DNA of 64,000 nucleotides from Siphonodentalium dalli (GCA_032622095.1 CP136067.1:248001-312000); one strand, 5' to 3'. Shown: positions 23,451 to 34,985, counted from the first letter of the stretch. Notes: generated by a model from the sequence alone, not told the origin. Numbers and translations are program-made.

Positions 23451-24244
23451 TTTATTGATGATAAACAAGTTCTGATAGAAATGTCTTTGCTAAAAAATTT
23501 ATTGAAATAAATGCATGTATCATGAAGACATGATGTTACTTGTAACTAATAACACTCTGCATAAGATTGTCGTAAATTGTAATATCTGAGACCAATTTCC
23601 AAAATTTGTGGCTAATTAATATTGCGACAACATCAGACAGAGACATTTTGCGAGAATTCACACCAATGTCACCCAGTGTTCCAGGTTAGCTAACCCATAT
23701 GTTACCAGAATAGTTACTCAAACTGTTATAATCACTATTACCATTAACTGCTAATGGGCAACTCATTGAAAGTTTATAATTTTGAGTATCTCATTTTGGG
23801 ACTTGATTAAGCAATAATTAAGAATCAGTGATATCGAGACCAACATCAGTACATGTAAAGAAACCATTGGTGCAATCTGTTTTTCGTTTGCGGTATTTTT
23901 ATTCTACATGTAGTTAACCTCATGCGAACTGAACGGTAATTTGCCTCAAATTTTCAGACCTGGACTGTTCGCTATATAATATTAATAGGCCTACATAATG
24001 AATGTCTTCTCATTGACTATGTCAAACAGTAATACAGTTATACTACATGTAGTAGTCGACACGTCCCGATGATTCTTTTGGTATACTACTCCTGCGTAGC
24101 CAATGATAAGCCTGGCATGCATTATTAATATATTATAATATATATGTAAGGCTGGTTGAAAGCTGTGATGATAAATGTTTGTGCACAGTGAAGAAATAAA
24201 AACAGTTGGGTGCACTATCATGTAACTGAATTTCATCGGAGATT

Positions 24245-24946
24245 ATTAGCTCAACTTTACTTTGTAAAGTTTGAGCTATTGCCATGGCTTTGTCGTCCGT
24301 GTGCGTGTGCGTGATGCATCAACAATTTCCTTTAGATGGGAACGAGTCATTTTGGGTTCATTCAGGGAAAAAACATGGCCATCTTGGATTTCAATATTCA
24401 ATCCATTAGTACGGGCTACAGGTCGTACTGTTCATCTGATCATCATGAAATTTGTCATGGATGTTAATAATGACATGTAGAAGGGAACGAGTAATTTTGG
24501 GGTCATTCGGCCAAAAAACATGGCCGCCAGCAGCCATCTTAGATTTACTCTTTGCATGACTAAATTCTTTGGCACGGCCTACAGGTCGTACCTTTGGTCG
24601 GATCATCATAAAATGTGTCATGGATGTTAACAATGACATGTTAACGAGTCATTTTGGGGTCATTCGGCAAAAAAACATGGCCGCCATTTTGGATTTTACT
24701 CTTTGTATGACTAAATCCTTTAGCACGGGCTACAGGTCGTAGCTTTAGTCTGATCATCATGAAATTTGTCATGGTTGTTTAAATTGGAATGTAGATGGGA
24801 ACGAGTCATTTTGGGGTCATTCGGACAAAAAACATGGCTGCTGTGGCCATCTTGGATTTCAATATTCAATTCTATATCTTTCCATTCATTGCTCATCACA
24901 CAAATTTAACTTCTTCCCAAAGTTGAGCTACAGTGTCATTGACACT
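24245..24946 (+). repeat. HT2 hairpin-tandem element
   Basis: Opens with the hairpin AGCTCAACTTTAC...GTAAAGTTTGAGCT (24247-24276), then 'gtccgtgtgcgtgtgcgtg', then four units of about 145-158 bp with 'gagtcattttggggtcattc' at about 24344, 24488, 24646 and 24801 ('acatggccgcca', 'acaggtcgta', 'gatcatcatgaaatttgtca'). It closes with AAAGTTGAGCT (complement of the opening) and a stem-loop AGTGTCATTGACACT (24932-24946). Noncoding. Confidence 0.8.
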
Positions 24947-25721
24947 TTCATTTATTTGTAAGTATTGCTTTCGGATATTATTGCATATATTATTTTCTCT
25001 ATTTCTGATGTCTGACTTCATAACTGCTCAGTGTTCAGTTGTCAGTTAACTTTTGAAAAATAAAATGAAAAAATAAAATAAAATGCAAAATTGCCCACAT
25101 GCCCCAATATATATAGAACCGTTACCAGAGACACACATTCATGTTAGTTTGGCCTCTCGTTCAATAAACGTGGATTTATATGTATGATTTATAATAATTC
25201 AACCGGGAAGTGAATAATAGTTCTGTATTACCGTAAGTTAAATACTTTGAAAATAATACACTTTATTTCCCAGCATTTAATAAAAGCATTATACTTATTC
25301 ACACTCGGCGGAACATTCCAATACCCAACTTTAATAACTCTGTGCGAGTCAACAGGGATTATTTCAAAGCTCTTGGATGTATCCGCTGAATGATGGTTCC
25401 ATAACTCGCAATTATTACATGTATTTGAGATCAGCGTACCTTGTCATTAATCCATGCATGATGCTTGCAGACAAATGTTACATCGCCACAGTTTGTTAAT
25501 CCATAATTGCATAAAATGGAGCGTTGGGTGTGTGTGTTTCTTTATTTATTGTTAGCTGTGTAGCTATTCGATTTCCTCCAAAGACAGTTGACTTGTGTAC
25601 CAAACGATTACTACTCAATGGGGGTTTTAAGGGATTGGTTGAAATAATCGGTAATACAGTATACCGTGGTATGGTTTTAGGATTACTGCGGTATTTTTAT
25701 GCTTAAATACCGCTCAGCACT
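24947..25721. other. Unannotated stretch at the right end of the 13 kb segment
   Basis: No gene. The last 80 bp carry the subterminal 'taatcggtaatacagtatac' and 'ctgcggtatttttatg' motifs of the hAT-like end. Confidence 0.45.
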
Positions 25722-25780
25722 ATCTAGGGATATAATGTTATAGTCCAAGTCTGCTCATATGTAAGCTAAGATTTTGGGAC

Positions 25781-26527
25781 AGCGAGATGTTAATTTATGT
25801 TCGAGAAAGCCTTAATACCCATTCTATAGCAGGCTTTACGCCCAGACCTGGTGACGCGAATTGTCTATTTTACCCAATTTTTAAAATCTTATGGTCATAA
25901 TATAAATGTATAGTAATCTTAAGTTTCATGTTAAATTATGCATAGAATATTCCGGTTTATTAGGATTAACATCAATTTGTTTACATTTAAACTGAAAGCA
26001 GAAGTGTAATCGACAATGTTCGGCTTCTATGCCAACAACTGAGTACACCCAGAGTCACCCATAAACAATCAAACACACCAGATTTAGGATTGTGCTGTTA
26101 ATTTATTCCAACATACCATCACTATTATGTGTTTATATTTATTGTAAGTGTCATTTATATTACTTATTAGTTAAACATTTCTTACACGGAACATCTCTCA
26201 ATATATATGTAATTTTCAATTTACAAATTACCAGGGAAACATGATAGAATTATTTTAATTTACAACCACGTGGTGTTGTTTATGTTTACCTTATGAGTGA
26301 TATGATGGAAAAAGCCGTCTTAATTCAAGAGGTCAAATGCATTCATACTTTTTAGTTGTGGAGTTCAGAAAAAATAACATGTTTTCTATGGAATAAACCA
26401 GTTGATTGTCACAATTGTGATATTTGTTTACATTTATTGGTGGTTTTATGTGAGCTTGTCACTAACGTGTAAAGCCTGTTATAGAATGTGTATTCATGCT
26501 CTCTCGGATGTAAACTAGCATCTCGCT
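25781..26527. mobile_element. ~750-bp inverted-repeat element
   Basis: Terminal inverted repeats of about 65 bp: left 'agcgagatgttaatttatgt', 'cgagaaagc', 'cattctatagcaggctttac' (25781-25850); right, inverted, 'gtaaagcctgttatagaatg', 'gctctctcggatgtaaac', 'agcatctcgct' (26468-26527). No ORF of note between them. A MITE-like structure of unknown superfamily; target duplication not resolved. Confidence 0.65.
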
Positions 26528-26689
26528 AGTAGCGCTATAGATAGATCAAAAGAGCTCGAAATGCAAATTTTACAACAAAAGTGCCAACAAAAAAGCCTGA
26601 CCCTGATATCACAAGCTGAAAATGTTCATTGTTTGGAGTGCAGTAGTGTCTACCAATTTTATGATTAACTCACTTAATGCCAAGTTGCC

Positions 26690-27430
26690 AACTTTTTGGG
26701 GATTTCTGATAACCGTTTACCCCCGTGCATGACTGAACCCTTCGGCACAAGCTACAGGCCACATTGATCATCCGATCGTCACCAAACTTCATATGGGATC
26801 CTCGAGGTGACCTCTAGATGGAAGCCATCAATATTTTGTTACTTGTCGAAATTCTTCAAAAAACACTAGCAGCCATTGTGGATTTAAAATTTGAACCCAT
26901 TGGGACACCCTGCAGCCAGCATTTATTGGAGAATTGTTTTGAAAATTTATATTCATGTTTAGAATCACCTCTGGATGGTAGCTATCGAATATGAAAATTT
27001 TTCTATCAAATACATGGTCGCTGGCGGATATCTTTGATTTTACTCTTTGCATGACAAAATCCTTTAGCACACCCTACAAACCACTTCCCTGATCCGATCG
27101 TCACCAAACTTCAGATGGATCGTTTTCCAGGGTGAGCATTTTTACAAATTTCTTTACAAATCCGGCCACCGTGAATTTCAAATTTGAAACCATCTGCATT
27201 CAACGTTTATCGGAGAAATGTTTTGAAAATTTACAGACATATTCAGGTTCAATTCTAGATAGTAGTTATCGAATTTGAATGATTTTCGATCAAAAACATA
27301 GCTGACGGACTACCAATGGATTTTACTTTTTCCATCACTAAATATTTTGCCATGTCCTACAGCCAACATTTTTTAGCCAACTGATCCCCACCTTATGGCT
27401 GACCTCTGGTATTATTTAGACATTTAAACT
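26690..27430 (+). repeat. Degenerate HT2-related array
   Basis: Repeats 'catgactgaacccttcggca', 'gatcatccgatcgtcaccaa', 'acttcatatggga' at about 26730, 27050 and 27300, with 'ggccaccgtgaattt' elements, echoing HT2 units ('gcatgactaaattctttggc'). Unit spacing is about 300 bp. No closing hairpin recognised. Confidence 0.6.
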
Positions 27431-27536
27431 TTCCGCATTCTTTATCACTCCATATTTGGAATTATCCCCTCTCTGCAGTGTCCTTGATACTTTTAACGAT
27501 GTCGTTATACATGTAACTGGAACCATGAACACATCT

Positions 27537-28448
27537 TTAACCCATTCATGACAGGATTAAAGATCCTGTGCCAGAGCATTCTCGTATATATGTGAGTCTC
27601 CCATTGGGAGCCTTGCATATATTAGAGAATGTTCTGGCTTACAAGATCAATGTAAATATTGTTGGCCAATGCATTCTCTGATATATGCGAGGCTCCCTAT
27701 CTGTCAGATTGAGCCGATACTTAGTATATATGCCATCTCATCTAGCTACGTATTTACTGAAATTTAGAACAGCCAATCACAGACTACCGGTAGAGCAATG
27801 CAGATGGAATAAAAGTACATGTAAAGACACGAAATGCCCGTTATGTGGCGAAAATGTATGTGATGAATACCATTTTGTTATTTTGTGTACTGAACTCAAC
27901 GATCTGCGAGAAACCTATATACCGAAGTATTACTGGGAAAACCCTAACAGAAATAAATTCTACAGACTGCTGTCACTGCTTAACATAAGTATATTGAAAA
28001 GAGTGAGCATTTTCTTAAAATTAGCGTTTATAAAGATACCATGAAGCAAGTATTACATTATATTATATGTAATGTAAATATTATATGAATTAAATCATTT
28101 CAGAAAACATATTCCCAAATGTATTAGCATTATTTGTATTTATTATCAATATCATATGATATAATATGATGAACTCATTTATTGATGTATATGTATGTTG
28201 TGTATTGTTTGTATAATGTTGTGTAAATAAGTTGTATGGCATGTTGCAACTTAGATGTTGACTTTGCTAATAAACAATTCAATTCAGAGAATGTATAGGC
28301 ATTGGCCTAACAATATTCACCTTGACATTGTAAGACAATGCATTCTCGATATATGCGAGGCTCCCTATGGGTGACTCTCATATATAATAGATGCACTGGC
28401 ACAGAGTTTCACAAATTTCTGGTAGCTCCAGTCATGAGAAAGTGTTAA
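27537..28448. mobile_element. TA1 MITE split by a LINE insertion
   Basis: The left part 27537-27699 starts TTAACCCATTCATGAC and has one full palindrome, the 'ggcttacaagatcaatgtaaa' spacer and half of a second palindrome. The right part 28286-28448 resumes in the palindrome ('agagaatgtataggcattgg') and ends 'gtcatgagaaagtgTTAA' at 28445-28448. Removing the middle restores a TTAA-bounded element of about 320 bp. Confidence 0.75.
27697..28285 (+). mobile_element. LINE 3' fragment: reverse transcriptase C-terminal tail and 3' UTR
   Basis: An open stretch to the TAA/TGA near 28044 reads 'LLKFRTANHRLPVEQCRW', then 'CPLCGENVCDEYHFVILC', 'YIPKYYWENPNRNKFYRLL'. The pattern 'L.K.R..NH.LP.E..RW', a Cys-rich CxxC...DEYHF...C cluster, then 'R..YIP.YY...PN..KF..LL', is the usual C-terminal end of the reverse transcriptase ORF of non-LTR elements common in molluscs and other marine invertebrates. 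It lacks the polymerase domain, so it is 5'-truncated and dead. The 3' UTR ends 'taataaacaattcaattca' at 28267-28285, a typical short-repeat LINE tail. It is inserted in a TA1 MITE. Confidence 0.85.
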
Positions 28449-28669
28449 ATAGAGGATTTATTACTGAGCTGTCCTTTGCGTTAACGAGTCACATGACCTG
28501 AATAGTGTAAGAGCAAACATTTGCTATACAGGTTGCTATTTTCTATGGCTTTTGTGATGTTGATCTATCTGAATGTCAGTGAATGGAGAATCTTGTAATT
28601 AGATCTATTATTTGTGGTGAAATGTACTTTCCGGCTTGACAGTCTTTCCATCTGTATGAATGTCAGTGA

Positions 28670-28745
28670 ATGCAATCTAGTTGAGGCGGAGTATTCATTC
28701 AATGCAAGTCAAGAGGAGGACAATATCTTAGATATACCAAAAATG
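28670..28745 (+). pseudogene. Duplicated fragment of the terminal exon tail
   Basis: Reads N-L-V-E-A-E-Y-S then FNASQEEDNILDIPK, matching the 12330-12402 C-terminal tail (N-L-V-Q-E-E-Y-Y-M then FNASQEEDNILDIPK). Nucleotides match over about 75 bp with scattered, mostly synonymous differences. 'aatctag' precedes the match and could be an acceptor. Unlike the other copy it runs on past the Lys for 20 codons. It is either an alternative or duplicated last exon, or a relic of a tandem gene copy. Confidence 0.6.
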
Positions 28746-28931
28746 AGAGTTACCAAATGTTTTGTAGCTAGCTTAAGATGCAACATGTATGCGAATGAAA
28801 AACTTTTATATTAGGGATATTTTTGGTTTCCTAATGTAATATCACAGTTTATAGAGATTATGTTGAACCACAAACTTATAAATTACATTTTATAAACAAT
28901 TTGCGATTCAGCACGATTCTTTGTAATTATA

Positions 28932-29074
28932 TTAACCCATTCAGTGCCAAGTCCGATTTGAGCTCTTAGAGCTCTTTCCATCAATGTATCACATTATTAT
29001 AATCAATAAATTTGAATAATGATCAAGGAAATATGGGTTGATACAAAAATCGGACTTGGCACTGAAAGGGTTAA
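28932..29074. mobile_element. TA3 TTAA-MITE, 143 bp
   Basis: TTAA (28932-28935), CCCATTCAGTGCCAAGTCCG, then an AT-rich middle with 'gagctcttagagctc'; the right end 'cggacttggcactgaaaggg' is followed by TTAA (29071-29074). About 24 bp of inverted terminus with one mismatch. Too short for a gene. Confidence 0.88.
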
Positions 29075-29238
29075 GAAACCAAAGTTAATACTTATAATGA
29101 CATCGAGTGAAAAATATCAACCTGTAAATTCATTTTCATTTGGAAATATCATCATATATTGTGAACTTTGTCATGACGTTGCCATGATGTTGTGATGAGA
29201 TTCTTACGTTCACTTACGCCCCAATGTAATTATCATAT

Positions 29239-29475
29239 TTAACCATGACTGGAGCTTCCTGAAATTTTGCGAAAACCCTTGTGCCAATGCATTTTCTTAT
29301 ACTGGTATATGCATAGGGAGCCGCACATATATAAGAGGAAGCATTGGCCTAACAATATTTACCTTGATCTTGTAAGCCAGTGCATTCTCTTATATATGCA
29401 AGTCTCCTTATGGGAATGCACTAGCACAGGATCTTTAATGCTTCACCAGCGCTACTCCCATTATGGAAGGGTTAA
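29239..29475. mobile_element. TA1 MITE, 237 bp
   Basis: TTAACCATGACTGGAGC at 29239-29255, an imperfect palindrome (29280-29352), the spacer 'taacaatatttaccttgatc', a second palindrome (29365-29430), and an end 'cattatggaagggTTAA' with TTAA at 29472-29475. This is the best reference for the short form of TA1. Confidence 0.8.
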
Positions 29476-29599
29476 ACACATTAGCATTTTGGAAACCAAC
29501 GGAAAAAAGTTATAGAAGAAAAAGTGGATGTAATTATTATATAACCAAAGCAGTCCAGATGTCCATGTGTCCGGATGTCAGTAACCGCAGTGGGGGGGG

Positions 29600-30420
29600 G
29601 GGGGGGGATCCGCCTATCCATGTATCCTGGGTGGAATCTCTGTCCATGTGTCCTGGGGGGAATCCGTCTATCAAAGTGTCGTGGGGGAATCCGTCTGGCC
29701 ATGTGTACTGGGGCAATCTGTCTGTCCATGTGTCCTGGGGGGAATCTGTCTGTCCATGCGTCCTGGGGGGAATCTGTCTGTCCATGTGTCCTGGGGGGAA
29801 TCTGTCTGTCCATGTGTCCTGGGGGGGAATCTGTCTGTCCATGTGTCCTGGGGGGAATCTGTCTGTCCATGCGTCCTGGGGGGAATCTGTCTGTCCATGT
29901 GTCCTGGGGGGAATCTGTCTGTCCACGTGTCCTGGGGGGAATCTGTCTGTCCATGTGTCCTGGGGGAATCTGTCTGTCCATGTGTCCTGGGGGGAATCTG
30001 TCTATCCATGTGTCCTGGGGGGAATCTGTCTGTCCATGTGTCCTGGTGGATTCCTTCTACCCGTTGTGGCTTGGGGTGATCTGTCTGTCCATGTGGCATG
30101 GGGGAATCTGTCTATCCATGTGTCCTGGGGGTATTCATCTGTCCAGTGAAAAATCTGTCTATCCATGCGTCCTGGTGGGAATCTGTCTGTCCATGTGTCC
30201 TGGTGGAATCCTTCTATCCATTGTGGCTTGGGGTGATCTGTCTGTCCATGTGCCATGGGGGAATCTGTCTATCCATGCGTCCTGGGGGGGATCTGTCTAT
30301 CCATGTGTCCTGGGGGTATTCATCTGTCCAGTGAGAAATCTGTCTATCCATGTGTCCTGGGTGGAATCTGTCTATCCAAGTATCCTGGGGGAAATCTGCC
30401 TGTCCATGTGGACTGATGTC
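29600..30420 (+). repeat. 28-bp minisatellite, about 28 units, with a higher-order repeat
   Basis: The unit is 'aatctgtctgtccatgtgtc' plus 'ctgggggg' (28 bp). Because 28 is not a multiple of 3, each frame cycles through the same three peptides every 84 bp, and no unit contains a stop in any of the three + frames or in the - frames. This explains the overlapping ORFs of up to 290 codons. From about 30041 a ~157-bp higher-order unit (variant with 'ttgtggcttggggtgatctg') is repeated. A poly-G run lies just left (29593-29607). Not a gene. Confidence 0.93.
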
Positions 30421-30453
30421 AGTGAACGTGAATTTACATTTGCCTGAGCTTAA

Positions 30454-33400
30454 CCCTTACCGAAATCACAAGCCCTCGGTAAGCATTCAGGAAGGATTCG
30501 AATGCTTACAAATGAAGACTTAAATGAATCCTTATCTCAATCAATGCAATGGGCCAGTTACAGGCAAAATAAGCACTCGAAACAGAATTTAGCCCTCAAT
30601 AGGGCCGACTTATTTAAATGAGCTAAGTACTCCCATAAGCACTCGAAGGCTTATTAAGCCTTCGAGGGTTTAGCTCATTTAAATAAGTCGGCCCTATAGA
30701 AGGCTTGTTGGTTCCCGTAAGCACTCGAAGGCTAAATAAGACTTCATAATTTGCATATAAGGCTTCGAAGGCTTATATTTAAGGCTTCGAAGCCTTATAT
30801 GCAAATGATGAAGTCTTAAATGAAGCCTTACGAACCATGTCTCGAATCCTTAAATTGGTCCCCGAATGCTAAAGATTATGGTGAAATGATGGCCTGTTTG
30901 CATAGAGTTACCTATACTGCATGGATATGAGGGATAACTCTATGCAGGATGCATGGGAATATGGGTGGTGTCATCAAAATTGGATATCCATTCTGGAGAT
31001 GCTAGAAATAACAAAACAATTATGAAGTGATAACAATTTTATATTTGTGAAATGAACAATTTTGAGTATATATGTATATCAAGAATTTATGTTAGCTGTC
31101 ACTATCATGTCCATGTTTAATGCAATTTGATTTCTGTACTCTCAGGCTCCGTGTAGGTCGCCCCTTAAGCTAATAAATTGTTTAGGATATATGTCAATTC
31201 CACTGGCGATGCATGTAGTCTCAGACTTCTTTTCTGGGAGTCGTTTTCAAATTCTGAAATGAGAAATAGTAAACAAATTTTAAATTATGTTTACATCAGA
31301 AATAACTGAAATGATATTATTTGTTTCAGAAAATGAGTTATGTGAATGATGCAGTTGTTTGTAAATACATCAAAATTGTATTGGACTGAATATTAATATT
31401 TTTAGCTAGCATTGAACTATTAAAATGCCCAAAAAATGATATTGGTGATGTTTTTTGTGGATTTAACATCTGATAAACCAACCTTTGAGTGATACTCAGT
31501 TTATGATATCAAAATGCAGGCATATCCAAAATTGAGATTAGATAGCTGATTAGATATTCTAAATGTGTGCATTAACTGGAAGGAAATGTTTCAAATAATA
31601 AGAAAATAAGATATCCAATTTATAATATAATGCTAGTTTTACAATGCTAATAACTTACTTTTTGCATTAATGCCCTTTGCTGTCATTTTCTTGTTAAATA
31701 GGAAATCATTGGACCATGCAGCGATATGGTCTCATATAGGTTCCTATATCAATATTGCTCCTATAGGATATACATCCAACATGGCGGCGCGTCCCGTATC
31801 CAATCACGTGATTAAGAACGCTCTATATTACTAGTTTTGGAACCCATTGGCTCCCCTGCATTTAAATTACCATAGGTTCAAACAAGACGTGTATAATGTA
31901 CTTGTTCAATATGCCAACATTATCTTCCTCTGAAATTGATGTTACCATGCATATACTACTAATTAATTTATTATGAATAATAAATAGATTATGTACACTG
32001 AAAATTCATAAAACACCAGAAGTCCATGCACACAACCTTTTTAGTATTTACCCAAATATCAATTCATGCAGTTAATTGTCAACAGATGGAGATTGTCAGT
32101 TTAAAAATCAATGCACAAAATTGAGCAGTTATTTTAAAGAAAAATTATGATACCATGCATCTATTTAATGCTGAATTTTTAAAATAACAGTTAAATAGAT
32201 GGTATAATTATTTTCTTTGCTGACCCCAACATTATTTTTGTAACTCCATGCAAATTGTAATGCTGACAATTAATTGACCTGTATCTGTCAGGCAACCTCA
32301 GCAAAATTTCATATTTTTTGGAGACCTGTCAATTTAAAATGTTATTAACTATAAATTAAATTGCCAGTGATTTATAATACTTAAATTACGAATAAAGTAT
32401 AAATATAAACATCATCCTATATGTTATAATTTGATAAAATAAATGCAAAGTATTTTCTCACCTGAATTTAAACTATAAGTAAATAATCCTGCATGTGACA
32501 TAAAGAAAACCAATACAAACCATGACTTCCCATTGTGAGCCATCCACAGTTTGTGAAATTTGAGAAAATTCCATCTGGTCTCAATTTGCATTGAGGGAAA
32601 GTCAGGGTGATTACATAACGGGTACTCATAGACACAGAGTGAAGCAGTTGTCCCAATTAAATAGTAGGATTGATTACAATGTTAAAGTGATTTATTACTG
32701 GCAATGAGATGAATCAGACTTATACAGGGATGTGGCTAGAGGGTCTACATTGGTACCTTGGATGATATAGACTAGCTGTTTTGAATTATCAGTGGGCCAA
32801 CACATCTTGAGAAAAATATAGAGATCTTGAGAAAATTGCAAAATCTCCTATAAAATTATTTATTGCTTTAGGTTGTCTCAAAATGTTCTTATCCATGGCA
32901 ATTTTCCTATAGGAAATACGGTCCTATAATTTTCCTAATGTGAATCGTCATTTCCAATATGAATTTCCTATAGGTTCCTATATGACATTTCCATATGGGG
33001 TCCTACAAGTTGAAAAATTATTAATTGTATTAATTATTTAATTAATTTTAATTTATTAAAATTCGGATTAAACCACAATATTTACACCATGTGAAACTTG
33101 ACAAATTCTGAATATTTTCAAATGTATATTGCCAAACAAATTGTTAAAACTACAAATTTGCCATATAATTATTAATTTTTCCATATATTTCTCCATGTTG
33201 GACTTGGTTAATTTGCAGATTCAGATTCAGAACAGTTTTGTATTGAAATATTCTAAGTCGAGCATGGAGGGCTAAGAGGCCAACAATATATTGAAGCCTT
33301 AATTTGAATGCTGATTTTAGAGTCATATGTCTGGCTGAAGTCTAAATTTTATTAGTTAACAGAAAATGTTAGCCTTCGCCACAAGCCCTCATTTTCCAGA

Positions 33401-33629
33401 GTGCTTATGTGGGAGACCTAAGGATTCGATTCCTTATCGAGTGCTTATACCTGCACTGCATCTTAATCACTCGAGTCCTAAGCGATGCATTCGAGTCCTA
33501 AGCGAGTGCTTACTGTGATCGATATAAGCACTCGAGTCCTAAGCGAGTGCTTACTGTGATTGACATAAGCACTCGAATCCTTGGCGAATCCTTGTTGAAG
33601 GCTTATTAAGCCTTCATGCTCGGTAAGGG
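30454..33629. mobile_element. Possible 3.2 kb DNA transposon with CCCTTACCGA termini
   Basis: CCCTTACCGA at 30454-30463 is reverse-complemented at 33620-33629. Both subterminal regions (30480-30850 and 33370-33620) are packed with 'gcactcgaaggctta', 'cactcgagtcctaagc' and 'cgaatgctta' motifs in both orientations, as in transposons with subterminal binding-site arrays. The 2.3 kb middle is AT-rich without a transposase ORF. No convincing target duplication was seen, so the boundaries are tentative. Confidence 0.45.
30601..30820. repeat. Three nested palindromes
   Basis: A perfect 26-bp inverted repeat (30601-30626 and 30670-30695, starting AGGGCCGACTTATTTAAATG) encloses a 25-bp palindrome, CTCGAAGGCTTA and complement (30643-30667). 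A second palindrome with about 35-bp arms follows at 30745-30815, centred on 'ggcttatatttaaggcttc'. All contain 'ggcttcgaagg'-type motifs. Confidence 0.88.
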
Positions 33630-33639
33630 AATAGCCCCA

Positions 33640-34400
33640 GAACATTTATGCAAAATACATCTTACCCTTATCAATATCATACCAGCCTTGTTGTGATTTA
33701 CTATGATTATAAATGTATCTAACTTGGATTGCCATCGCATCTGGAGAACCACGGTGTCCTCTTGGTGTGCGTTGTATGGGAATGAATGCATCTTACCTTT
33801 ATCAATATCATATCATATCAGCCTCTTTGTGATTTAGTACGAGTATAAATGTATCTGACTTGTCCGGGCATCACATCTGCAGAACCATGGCAGCCTCTTG
33901 TTGTGATTTAGTATGAGTATAAATGTATCTAACTTGTTTGGGCATCACATCTGCTGAACCACGGCGGCCTCTTGTTGTGCATTGTCTGAGAATGAATGCA
34001 TCTTACCTTTATGAATATCATATCAGTCTCTTGTGATTTAGTATGAGTACAAATGTATCTAACTTGTTTGGGCATCACATCTGCTGAACCACGGCGGCCT
34101 CTTGTTGTGCATTGTCTGAGAATGAATGCATCTTACCTTTATGAATATCATATCAGTCTCTTGTTGTGATTTGGTATGAGTATAAATGTATCTAACTGGT
34201 ATGGGCATCACATCTATGGAACCGCTGTGGCCTCTTTTTATTATTTAGTATATCTATGAATGTATCTTACATCTGAGCATCAAATATTGAACCACAGTTG
34301 CCTCTTGTTATGACTTTAGTATGAATATGTCAAACCCATATAGGCATCACATCTACAGAACCACGGCGGCCTCTTGTTGTACTTTTAGTACGAGTATGAA
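33640..34400 (+). repeat. Tandem array, ~130-bp unit
   Basis: 'catcacatctgctgaaccac', 'ggcggcctcttgttgtgcat', 'tgtctgagaatgaatgcatc', 'tta..tttatgaatatcat' recurs about five to six times; two units near 33951 and 34081 are almost identical at 130-bp spacing. Outer units are eroded. Confidence 0.8.
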
Positions 34401-34439
34401 TGTAACAACCTGTATGTTATGTAGATAGGATTTATTTAT

Positions 34440-34985
34440 TTATTAAACTTGTCGAACACATTTTCTATCTATAAATATTGTCATTCCCTCAAAGCCCCAC
34501 ACCAAATATGACCCCATTCAGTTCTGGAGAAGACGTTTTAAGAATGGAAACAGTTGTCGCTGGTTACGCATATTTCATGGTGGCCCTTTTTGAACAAATC
34601 TGTATCCCTAAAAATGACCCCATTTGAACAAATTTGAACCTGGTCACCCATAGCCCATCCATACCAATTATAAGCTAACATAGGCTTAATGGTTCTTGAG
34701 AAGAAATTATTTTAAGATTTACTATGGAGGGAAAGAGTTATGGCCCTAGCTTTCCACCTATTTGATCTGATGAACTTATTTGAACAAATCTGATTGTGAG
34801 TCACCTAGGGTACATGCACACTGAAATATATAAACATATTTGGTCGTTAATATGGAGAAGAAAACAAATGTTGATATACGGACGGATAGACATCCCAACA
34901 GACAAACGGATGGAAGGACTGCCTGACAGACAGAAGACAAATTCAATCCAATATACCTCCCCCCAATGTTTCTTGGTCTGTATTT
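34440..34985 (+). repeat. HT4 array fragment
   Basis: Units with 'caaatatgaccccattcagt', 'tggagaagacgttttaagaa' and 'gagttatggccctagctttc', as in the HT4 copies at 36815-37171 and 41421-41960. Near the right end 'gacggatagacatcccaaca' and 'gacaaacggatggaaggac' replace the usual hairpin terminus. Confidence 0.65.

Larger units (their letters stand above)
12760..25722. mobile_element. 13 kb segment bounded by hAT-like termini
   Basis: TAGTGCTGGGCGGTATTT at 12760-12777 is matched in inverse orientation at 25705-25722 (17 of 18 identical; the right end reads AAATACCGCTCAGCACTA). Flanking octamers are TCTGGGGA (12752-12759) and TCTAGGGA (25723-25730), 7 of 8 identical. Terminal TAGTG.TGGGCGGTAT with an 8-bp target duplication is the hAT pattern (established knowledge). 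Subterminal 'cggtataccg', 'taatcggta' and 'ccgcggtat'-type motifs occur at both ends. No transposase ORF is visible; the interior is filled by nested repeats, so it is nonautonomous or degenerate. It begins about 350 bp after the pseudogene stop. Confidence 0.6.

Noticed and set aside
24247-24946. CRISPR-like array (regular units of about 150 bp)
   Set aside because: Units are contiguous and diverged with no short identical repeats separated by unique spacers; the genome is eukaryotic.
29463-30447. Overlapping ORFs of 130-290 codons on both strands
   Set aside because: All are readings of the 28-bp minisatellite; the peptides cycle with the DNA repeat and there is no codon bias or domain.
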